A program made the translations under genes and the position numbers. Below are positions 20,318 through 28,907 of a stretch of 64,000 bases of DNA, one piece after another (the first letter of the stretch is position 1; every line of letters starts with the position of its first letter). The notes beneath the pieces were generated by a model. The model saw only the letters and a program-made list of their open reading frames with translations, ran no database searches and was not told the origin of the DNA. The stretch is from Pseudogymnoascus destructans (lineage: Eukaryota; Ascomycota; Leotiomycetes; Thelebolales; Thelebolaceae), in NCBI RefSeq assembly GCF_001641265.1, contig NW_020167525.1, positions 248,001-312,000 on the forward strand, given 5' to 3'.

Positions 20318-22305
20318 CTAACTAACCGTCCGAATAAAATTCTGATACCGCTCCTCCTCCGACAACCCCTTTGGCGGCGCCTTCACCCTCACCCCCCCAT
20401 TTACCTGATTCGCGCTCGTATTCCAGAGCATCGCCTCCTCTCCCGTCTCCCTTTTCAATTCCCGCTCCCTCTCCTCCTCTTTCTTTAATTCCCGCTCCCT
20501 CTCTCTCTCCCGATCAGTCACGCCGCGCTCGCGGGGTAAGCGCATGGCGAGTAAGACGTACTCCCCCCTCGTCATCCCCTCCATCACCCCATCCATCCAC
20601 CGCCTCACCTCCTCCTGCGGGCGTACCACGCGGGCTAGACTCTCCAGCTGGCGTCCCTGGCCCGTCCACAACCTCATCGTAACAGGCTGGTAGTAATCCA
20701 ATGCCGGATCATACCCCCCGCCTTCTCCTGCTGAGCCCTTCCGCACGATCAGAAATGACGCGATCACCTGACCCCCCGGCACGTATTCGAGGATGCTGTA
20801 TTTAGGGAAGAGGTACCTATCTCCGTTCCCCCCCACAAACTCAAAAACCACACACAAAAGCTCGGGCTTCGTGCTCACCGGCCCCTTGGAGCGGAGCGCC
20901 TGTGGCTGCGGTGGCGCGCCGTACGGCGACGCGTGCTGAAGCGGCTTATCATACGGTCGCGGCTGCGCGAGCAACGGCGGCGGTCCACCCTGTCTCTGCG
21001 CATGCGGTGGTAGCGGAGCTGTCCCAGCATGCTCCCATTTCGGCTGGACCTGGTGTGGCCCAGGCATATGCGACTGCTGCATCATCGGCGGCTGCTGTGT
21101 CTGTAGCGGAGGAGGCGGAGCGGGCGAGGGCTGCGATTTAGGCGGTCCGCCGCGAGCGTTGAGAGCTTTGGTGAGCTCGTCAATGTGGGTCTGAAAGCGG
21201 CGAAGTTCGGCGGGCGTGGCTTTGCCGTCGGCGACGATGCGCATTAGGGCTTTAAGGTCAGGTGATTTGGCGGCGCGCTCGGCGAGCATTTGGATTACCG
21301 GGTCAAAGGTTTTGGCGGGGGGGGCGGAGGGGGTGTGCAGCGGGTTTGCGGGTGGTGGGTGTGGCGGGTGTGGCGGGTGTGAGGGGTGCGATTGGGGGGT
21401 CGGAGGTTGTGATTGTGAGAGCGGTGGGGGAGGTTGTGGTTGTGTTTGTGTTTGCGGAGTTTGAGGATGTGGTTGCGAGATGAGCGGAGGCGGGGGATGT
21501 GGGTGGCCGTTTAGAGGGGGTGGTGCTGAGGGCTGGCCTGCGTGTGGTGGTTCGGAAGGTCGGGTTGGTGTGTCTTGTGGCCTTGGTTGTGGTGGATGTT
21601 GTGGGTGTGGTGGTTGAGGGGGCGGAGCCGCATGCATTGGGACGAATTGCTGGTGAGGAGCCTGTGGTTGTGGTGGTGGCGGGTGTTGGGGGACGACACC
21701 ATTAGGCGGTCCGTATTGCATGATGGGCCGATATTGTGGCAGCTGTTGCGGTGGTGGCGGCTGCTTCGGCGTCGTGTCCTTGACAACGTACATGATAGCG
21801 TCGAAGACGTGTGGCTCGATCGTAATTGTGCACTGTCCGATTTTCGTCATTGAGTCCTTGGGCGGGTTCTTGAGCTCCTCCACTGGCCGGCCATCCTTGG
21901 GTTTCTTCTTTGACGGCTTTGTCCAGTACTTCTCAAAGATGCCCTCACTCAGCCACTTCCTCCTTGATCGATCCAGCGACTCGGCCAAGACGCGGCTGTT
22001 TCACAAAAAAAAGTCAGTATATCCGCACGCCACGGTAATCGGCCATCCGCAAGGTGCATGCTTGCTTACCTCTCGGCAAAGGACTGGTATTCGCTCGACG
22101 ACAAGTCATCTGGTTGTTGCTGCTCGACGGTCGGCAGAGGCTTGCCCGGGACTATGCTCTTGGGAAGAGCTTCCTTCTCGACGACGACAGGAACCGGGGT
22201 AGGTGGACGCGCAGGCTCGCGGGGCGGCGTCGATGTCCGTTTCTTGCTGGCGGCCTCAACGCGCGACGAGGTGCGGGCGGGGAGCTTGCGCTTCTTGCTC
22301 TCCAT
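20318..22305 (-). CDS. SWC3: SWR1-complex subunit 3 (Swc3) homologue
   Basis: A subunit of the SWR1 chromatin remodeller, which exchanges H2A for H2A.Z in nucleosomes; nuclear. The start ATG at 22305 gives MESKKRKLPARTSSR, a lysine/arginine-rich nuclear-localisation-like N-terminus. Exon 1 ends at 22070, a 74-bp intron (21996-22069, GTAAGC..AACAG) follows, and exon 2 ends at the stop 20318-20320. The conserved Swc3 signature spans the junction: SSEYQSFAES then LAESLDRSRRKWLSEGIF, YWTKP, PPKDSMTKIGQCTITIEPHVF. A proline/glutamine-rich region and a helical segment (VIQMLAERAAKSPDLKALM) follow. The C-terminal conserved block includes LLCVVFEFVGGNGDRYLFPK and LLAMRLPRERG, then an E/R-rich coiled coil. 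The proline-rich part creates long open frames on the opposite strand. Confidence 0.88.
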
Positions 22306-22985
22306 TCTGTGAGCGGCCTCGGCGGCTGCAGAAATCGGAGATGGGTGATGTTGGTGAGTTGCGTTTTGGTTGTCTGGACGCGTCGGGGCGGGAGATGGTG
22401 GAATGGCGGACGGCGCCGTTGAATAAATTGCTAAACGAACGAGGGTGAGGTGAGCTTGGCTTGGGGGTGCTGACGCCGCTTTGATTCGGCAGCCGAGATG
22501 CGGTTGTTCGCGACTTCTCAACTTAATTCATTAATTTATTCCAATCAACGTGCTAACAATATTTGACGCGAATGCGTTGCAGTTGAGGAATTGTATTTTA
22601 AAATATCAATCGGATTGATATGCGCATTGTGTTGTGTGTATCTCCATCTCGTGCACCTCTGCGTTTTAACTTGGCCTTCGGGGACACGCGGCCGCATGAC
22701 AGTTTGCCTCAGGATTCGCTGTTTGCTTCTTTTATACTGCATTTCTTGGCCACTTGTATGCTTTCTTTTGAACCTTGGGATTATAACTATGTTTAATGGT
22801 TTATTCGCCATTGGCTTTTCAATGTTCTGTTCTCCTCCGCGTGGTCTTTGATGATGCTGCGCTGATACTTCTCTATTAAAGTTGATATCCATCACCTTTC
22901 TAATACTTTGTACAGAGATACACGGACAAGTTGATATTCGACCCATCTCCTCGCCCGCCAGCCCTCGGGCTATCAACTGAGTCCG
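22306..22985. promoter_or_regulatory. Intergenic region between divergent swc3 and hydrolase genes
   Basis: About 680 bp separate the start codons of the two divergent genes, so it should carry both promoters. A/T-rich stretches (22520-22610) and several long pyrimidine runs are present. No specific binding site can be assigned with confidence. Confidence 0.5.
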
Positions 22986-24419
22986 ATGCCTCCTTCCACT
23001 TCTATATTTCACACCTCCCTCTTGGTCTTGGCAGGGACCGGAGCAATCTACGCCATCTGCCTTGGAGCCCTCACAAGCCGATTTGTCCAGAGGCAGTAAG
23101 TCTACGCTCCTCTCTTTGAATATTTGTCATCTCACCAAGTTGCATTGCAGCGCCCTGTATATGCACAAGTTGCATACAGCGTACTTTGAAGACCTCAACA
23201 AGCCCGAGCAATGGGGGTTTGCAAGTAAGTAGAACGGCTCTGTATTCGACTGTCACTTCTGACGGATCCACAGACAACCAGATTACCCCTTTCAGTTTCA
23301 CCACTCCGGATGACGAGACTCTGTATGCGTGGCACGTGATGCCATTGGGGCTGTACGCCAAGCACGAGGAAGAGATTCTTAAACAGCCATCTGGGCTGGC
23401 GGAGGATATCACGAAGACGAAGGCATTTGATCTCCTTACCACGGATCCACAAGCCAGGCTCATCATCAGCTGTGAGTACAATCTGTCTTGCTCCGATGGA
23501 TGTGGCCATGCTAACCTATCACAGTCCATGGGGTCAGCAACACTGCTTAAACGGATATACCCAACTTGCTAATAGACACTCAGAACGGTGGCACCGTGGC
23601 ACAAGGCTGGAGGCCCGAAATCTACCGTACACTGTCAGATGGCGGTACATCAACCTTCCATATCCTGGCAGTCGATTACCGCGGATACGGGTATTCTAGC
23701 GGCATCCCCACTGAATCAGGCTTGATCACAGATGGAATCGCCACAGTCAACTGGGCGCTGAATATTGCCAAGATACCCACTAGCCGTATTGTCATTGTTG
23801 GCCACAGCCTCGGGACGGCAGTGACAGCAGCAACGGTTGAGCATTTCGCAGAGCAAGACGTTAGTTTCGCGGGAGTTGTTGTGATAGCTCCGTTTGCCAG
23901 CCTCACTACATTGCTAACGAGATACTCTCCGGGAGGGCTGATACCAATTTTCGGGCCAGTGGCATGGATCCCTGGGTTCGATAAATGGGTTTTCGGCCTG
24001 CTCGTCGATAAGTGGAACTCTGCACAGCGGGTGGCAAACATTGCAAGCATTAGCAAACGGCTGAAATTGTTCATTATTCACGCACGAAACGATTGGAATA
24101 TCCCGTACACCCATTCAGTTTCTTGGTTTGCGGCTGCAGCAAATGCTGCAACGCCGGGAATGTCGGATGTATTTGTGGAGAGGAAGGCGTTCAATACTGT
24201 TCACATGGGTGATGGTGGGTCGATAAGCACCTGGACGGCACCGGGGAAGTTTATCCAGGAGATTCTTGTGCCGCATGGAGGTAAGTTCAGCGTGGGCTTG
24301 GGAACGAGGTAGTGAGGATGTGACTAACATATACAGGACATAATGTAGTGATGACATTCCCTTCTGTGGCGTTGGCGGTGTTGAAAGCGTTTGATATTGA
24401 TGAAGAGAATGTGCTATAG
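22986..24419 (+). CDS. Alpha/beta hydrolase, ABHD12/BEM46-like
   Basis: Six exons joined by five introns (23096-23150, 23225-23273, 23472-23524, 23533-23583, 24281-24336), all GT..AG with branch sites such as GACTAAC. The small exon 23525-23532 carries part of the oxyanion motif, giving SFHGNGGTVAQGW. An N-terminal hydrophobic segment (LLVLAGTGAIYAICLGAL) suggests a membrane anchor. The catalytic triad is likely Ser in GHSLGTA, Asp in HARNDWNIPY and His in HGGHNVVMTF, encoded across the last intron. Family members are membrane-bound lysophospholipid or monoacylglycerol lipases. The substrate here is not known. Ends at TAG 24417-24419. Confidence 0.85.
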
Positions 24420-24897
24420 AAGTCAAACTGGCGGGATTAGGATTGTGTTCTCGAAGAGTATAGCTGGCTGTCATCCACATTGGTAGTCGGTGACCACCCA
24501 GCATCATTCTAAGCCTCCTACGTGGCGGTCATAAATTTGAAAAAAGGATAACCCTTTCCGGCAACCCGACCCAGCTACCTCACCACCCCCCCAATAACTT
24601 CAACTGCAGGAGACTTCTGCTACGTCCATTTACCTTACCGGCGGAGGCCATATTTTTACATGGTTGTGACAGACTGTAATAGGGTGCCAGAAGAAATTTA
24701 TATGGGGCATATGTGGGCTGAGTAAGACACCCTAAACAAGTCCAGGACTAGTTGCCCGATAAAATCTCTCCACAACGACACAATCCGACACTATGATAGG
24801 TCTTTCGAGCGAGCTTAGCGACAACAAATATAACCAGTAAATGAAACTAGGGCAAAAACTCCATATACCCAGTAAAACAATAAATAAATTCTATATA
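24420..24897. repeat. Intergenic region with dispersed repeat (copy 1)
   Basis: About 24630-24830 is clearly similar to about 44655-44865: shared blocks include GTCCAGGACTAGTTGCCC, ATAGGGTGC and ACACTATGATAGG. This marks an old dispersed element, perhaps a MITE or transposon end, of which no coding part remains. The Fot1-type transposon at 24898 is inserted at a TA beside it. Confidence 0.65.
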
Positions 24898-26688
24898 CAG
24901 TCAAACACCGTTAAGACGATGGATTCGAGCCACCATTTTCATATCGTCTTAAAGCATATATCGTTTTATACACACTTATGTAAGCCAATTATCTAGTGTC
25001 CTTTGCACTTGCCCATTCTGATCCAAAGCCTCTAATTCCTGGTCAAGACTCTCAATAGCCCGTAGATGACCTGTTTTGATATCTCCACTACTTTCCGCAA
25101 ACTCAATAAGAATATTCAAGGCATTCCTAGCAGCCTGAATGGTAGGTACTAGTGGCTGTAGTACCTCTTCTTCTTCTTCTTCTTCTTCTTCAGGAACTTC
25201 AAGATGTTCTGATATAATCTCTTGCAGAAGCTCATCATGATTTAATGCTCCTTCATCCTCTACTATAGACTCTTCAACCGGGTTAAGAAAGTTAGATATT
25301 GCCATAGAATTCTGGATATTGCCAGCTTGTGCCACCTGTGCATATAGCTCTGATAGATTTGGTGGACTTATTAATGTAGAAAGAGATATTGGGTTGCTAA
25401 GGAGTGTTGATTTCTGAAAGAAGTTATAGATAGTTGTGTTTGTTATGTGGTGATTCCAACTCCGAACAGTCCAGCGAACTGCAAGATGTAGATTCATTGA
25501 CTTCATTGGGTTTTGATTTGATTCAAAGCATTGAAGCATGAAAGAGAGCCACTGCTGTCGATAGTAGCCTTTGAAACTCTGTATAATGCCTTGATCAAGG
25601 GGTTGAAATCGACTTGTCGGATTGGCTGGAAGCCAGCAGATTCGAATATTTGAGGGCGGTGGTGATAACTCCAGGGCAGTGTAATGAGCAGAGAAGTTGT
25701 CCATTGTTAATAGAATCTCTCGAGTCCTCCCAACGTGTTGATAGAAGGCTTGAAGCCACTCACTCATAATCACTGTAGTCATCCAAGCCTTCTTGTTCCA
25801 CCTCCATTCTCCTCCCATTGTCGTAACATTGATGCGTCGAAAAGCTCGAGCGTTCTTTGCCTTGCCAATTATCCAAACAGGTAATCGGTCATTACCTGTA
25901 GCATTGGTGCAGAACACTAGAGATATCCGCCTTTTATCCTTCTTAAGACCAGCGTGAGAAGTTGTTGCTAGACCTCGAGAAGGTGTCATTCGCCAGAAGA
26001 GCCCCGTTTCATCCATATTATATATATCCTCCTCTTGAAACTCCCCTGCCAAGGTTTGTAAACTCTTCATTTGTTCCTCTGCTGACTCTGGCACTGACCC
26101 AGCTTCACCGTAGAATATATGCTCAGAAATGCGATGTCGTTTCTTGAATCGTTGAAGCCAGCCAGTGCTAAAATCTGGGCATTCCTGGCCAGAGTATTGT
26201 GGCAACTGACACCAGACTTGTCGAGCTTTCTCTCGGATGAGATCGCCACTTGTAAACCCTCCTTGCTCTTAGATTCGTTTCTGCCAGAGGATGAGCAGAT
26301 TCTCAAGGTCTGGCCACTGCCCTAGGCGAATTCGTGAGCCTTCAACCTTGTTGTCTATGCCATCGAGAGTTGAAAAACGGTCGCTGAGGGACTCAGAAAC
26401 AGTGGATTGGCTTAACTGGTGGTTGAACTGCTGCTGAAACCATGCGATACAGGCTCGTTGAGAAGGGCGGTGGTGTTGGCTTCGAACCCAGGTGCGTAAA
26501 GCTCGTCACTGCTCGAGAGTTCCACGCTGCTTTCGAGGCATTCTATGTGTGTATAGGACGATATGTTGAAGGAATATAAGGATATCGTGAATATCGATAA
26601 ATGTATGGTGTTTGAATCCGTCCCGGAAAATAAATATCAAAATCGAACATATCGTCTTACATAAGATCGTCTTAACCATGTTTGACTG
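24898..26688 (-). mobile_element. Fot1/pogo-type DNA transposon with TA duplication
   Basis: Terminal inverted repeats of at least 23 bp: left CAGTCAAACACCGTTAAGA.., right end the inverted ..TCTTAACCATGTTTGACTG, with two mismatches. TA dinucleotides flank both sides (24896-24897, 26689-26690). The total is 1791 bp, with one transposase gene filling most of it. Subterminal copies of ATCGTCTTA and related motifs lie within 80 bp of each end and may be transposase binding sites. Confidence 0.95.
24976..26541 (-). pseudogene. Fot1/pogo transposase with two nonsense codons
   Basis: Reading from ATG 26541 (MPRKQRGTLEQ) the frame runs to 24976 for about 521 codons, interrupted only by TGA at codon 12 and a TAA near 26273. 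Both could come from single C-to-T changes (CGA, CAA). Domains: HTH with WVRSQHHRPSQRACIAWF, CENP-B-type domain to WLQRFKKRHRI, then DDE_1 core with DDD triad in IYNMDETGLFW, TMDNFSAHYTAL and PLDQGIIQSFK. An acidic run of glutamates encoded by a GAA/GAG repeat (about 25165-25195) and a C-terminal helical tail follow. It mobilises elements by cut-and-paste at TA sites when intact. The downstream 409-residue part is uninterrupted. Confidence 0.93.
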
Positions 26689-26829
26689 TACCCAGTTCCA
26701 TCCCACGTGATCCCCCCCCCAAACCCAATCCAGAAACCCCCCTGTTCTCATATGAGAACAGGCCGTAAACCCCCCCGTAACCCCCCCGTAAACCCCTCCT
26801 GTTCTCAAATGAGAACGGGTCAATTATGA
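26689..26829. repeat. Non-coding region with two palindromes, 3' of the MULE
   Basis: 26741-26762 is a perfect 22-bp palindrome (half-site CCTGTTCTCAT). 26798-26819 is a near copy of it with one or two changes. Between them are three repeats of CCCCCGTAA. Together they form a tandem pair of the same palindrome about 57 bp apart. This could be the subterminal part of the adjacent MULE. Confidence 0.75.
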
Positions 26830-28413
26830 GGCCTGCGGCAAGTCCTGGCATTGTGCCCAGGCTCACCGCAGGTGCCGCAGTGTGTACGGACTAAGTCCAG
26901 CACGGCGGCAACGACTGCCCCAAGCGGCAGAAGTCCTCCATGATCCCGGCGAGCCCGGCGTCCTCCCGCTGAACCCTCTCTTTTCGCGGTCGGCCTCGGG
27001 GGATTCGGGTGACCGGAGGGTCACAAACTCCTCCCGAGGCGTTAAGGTCAGGGTCTACGAGAAGACCCTCGACAGAGATTGGAGGCATAGGCAGTTGATA
27101 CTGCCTCTGCCAACTTCCAGCAGACAGTGCTGCTGGAAGAAAGGGAGTCAATTGACTCCCTTGTCGAAAGATAAGAGTCATGGCGTGCCCACAAGGCACG
27201 CCATTCTCTTGGTATCGATGGCAAGAACAAGTTCTTGCCGTCAGGTCAACAAGGTAGATCCTGCCATCTGGCTGGACTACCCGTGCCTCTGTCGGAGAGG
27301 ACATTTGGAGCCGTTACAACGGGCCCAGTTCCTCCCCTCCTACACCAACCCAGTGATAAGAGGAGGCCATTGCCCTTTGACAATGGCCTCCTCGGCCAAA
27401 AGAGAACGCTCGGCATGCTGGGCCATCACCCGGTGCCAGAGCGCATTGAGAAGCTCCACGATTGGGAGCTCTCGATCCGAGCTGATGAGCTTGTTGAAGC
27501 TCTCTGCGATATTTGAAGTTTCGTGGCCGTCGATACGGCCACGAAACTTCGCCAGAGCCCACCGTTCAGGCTCGGCACCACAAAGGTATGCCGATGCTTC
27601 GGGCTTTGACGCCCGAAGCTCCTCTAAATGCCCGTCAAATTGGGCCACAGTTGTGGCCCGGGCAATCTTCCAGAAGAGGGGCAGAAGGCCCCTCCCAAAC
27701 CACTCTGAGAAGTTCTCAGAGAGGTGGCGACAGCAATGAGCTATCGCCACCTGCGGAGAGAGAGTTCTCTCTGCAACAAGAAGCCCCTTGTCTCTATCAG
27801 AGACAAGGGTGCTTGGCTCGCTCACGAGGTATGGGAGGGACCACTTGAGGTGGTTCAAAAACCACTCCCAAGAGTCCGCGTTCTCTGACTCAGCCACTGC
27901 CCAAGCAAGTGGCACAATGTGGCCGTTGGCATCAATGCCAACGGCCACAAGAAGAGTCAGGATGAAACGGGCCTTCAAGAAGGTCCCGTCCACCGCAACA
28001 AGCCGGCGGGAGGCTTGGAACGTGGCCCTGCTTTCTGCAGGGCACACGAAGATCCGTTGGAATCGGTCGTGTCGATCTCGAACGAGATCGACATGAACTC
28101 CTGGAGCAGATGCTTCCAGGAGGCGCTTGTACGAAGGCAATAGCTGAAAGCTATGCCTCTGCGCTCCAATACCCCCTATGAGAAGGCGTAGCAAAGACTG
28201 CTGCGCCCTCCCGTAGAGTATCTCCTCCGCGAATCGAACGCGGAGGAGCTCCACAATCTCCCGTGGCGTGGTCTTTTTGGACACCCGTAGGTGTCGCGAG
28301 ACCACGCCGTCTAGCCATTCTCCTTTAGAGGAGGAGGCAAACTTCTGTTGCCCCCTCCCTGCGCTGATCTCAGATGCAAGAGGAGTATCAAGGTCCCATG
28401 GCAGCGCCCTCAT
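26830..28413 (-). pseudogene. MULE (Mutator-like) transposase with SWIM finger
   Basis: ATG 28413 opens MRALPWDLDTPLAS. The MULE catalytic domain follows, with VAVDGTFLKARFILTLL (first D) and TLVSDRDKGLLVAE (second D), then SNIAESFNKLISS. An in-frame TAG at 27340-27342 (probably once CAG) and a frameshift precede the SWIM zinc finger (CSCHRYQENGVPCGH, CXCXnCXH) and the PPVTRIPRGRPRKER linker. Another shift leads to a terminal zinc knuckle CGTCGEPGHNARTC. No long terminal inverted repeats or 9-bp target duplication are recognised. Its coding DNA is filled with hairpins (see next entry). Confidence 0.88.
27089..28308. repeat. Array of non-identical perfect hairpins inside the MULE gene
   Basis: Short-loop inverted repeats with perfect arms follow one another: 27089-27106 (6 bp arms), 27114-27139 (10), 27141-27162 (22-bp palindrome), 27180-27204 (10), 27220-27239 (9), 27361-27392 (12), 27515-27550 (16, loop CGAT), 27596-27619 (9), 27642-27659 (8), 27703-27721 (9), 27723-27751 (8), 27785-27809 (11), 27918-27949 (15, loop CA), 28025-28043 (7), 28070-28093 (11), 28222-28248 (10), 28265-28308 (10, with a nested 6-bp hairpin). 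Others have one mismatch or bulge (28099-28123, about 28195-28206). The arms are different in each, so this is not a tandem repeat. The coding frame stays open through most of them. Confidence 0.9.
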
Positions 28414-28414
28414 T

Positions 28415-28840
28415 CTAGGTTTGAGTAGACAGAAGCTGAGGGTATAAGGGAGAAATGAGCTCTGGCAGTGTAGGCTCCTGTACATGTACAGGGACTGGCT
28501 TGGTAACACCAACCACACTAGGACTAATGGTAGCTGCAGCGACATCCTTCACCAACTCTGAAAGAAGATTGACCGGAGCAGCCTCATTCTTCACGAAATG
28601 ACCAAGAGCGGCACTTCTCTCCTTGTCGGTCACAGTAGAGAACTCTTGGGCAGAGAAAGGCTCGTATCCCTCTTCATTATGGTCCAGAAGGGCGTTGTAC
28701 TTTATATGGGGGGAGACCTTCATGCCAGTCTTAAACTGCCCTGAACGACGGGCAATGACAAGTCGGAGTCCGCGCTCGGTGACAGGAAAGTTAAAAGAAG
28801 TTTGGATCTCGTCGCTGGTGTAGATGTGATCTGGGTCCAT
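28415..28840 (-). CDS. Hypothetical protein, possible tail of the SNF2 protein
   Basis: A 141-residue frame beginning MDPDHIYTSDEIQTSF. No family is recognised. It lies directly downstream of the SNF2-like gene on the same strand, and an alternative frame (SPEDKALYDQDELDSLFF) bridges the gap, so it is probably the C-terminal part of that protein after frame loss rather than a separate gene. One copy of the TACATGTA motif (28482-28487) lies within it and is read as PVHVQE. Confidence 0.4.
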   Translation of the reverse strand: MDPDHIYTSDEIQTSFNFPVTERGLRLVIARRSGQFKTGMKVSPHIKYNALLDHNEEGYEPFSAQEFSTVTDKERSAALGHFVKNEAAPVNLLSELVKDVAAATISPSVVGVTKPVPVHVQEPTLPELISPLYPQLLSTQT

Positions 28841-28907
28841 ACTGAGAAGAACAAGGAATCTAATTCGTCCTGATCATATAAGGCCTTATCCTCAGGAGAC
28901 AACTTTA

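Noticed and set aside
20371..21853. Several long open frames antisense to swc3
   Set aside because: They arise from the GC-biased proline/glutamine codons of the sense gene and have no recognisable domains or start context.
28265..28308. Terminators or riboswitches among the hairpins of the 27-28 kb region
   Set aside because: The context is eukaryotic coding sequence and the hairpins lack U-tracts; they are reported as a structural anomaly instead.
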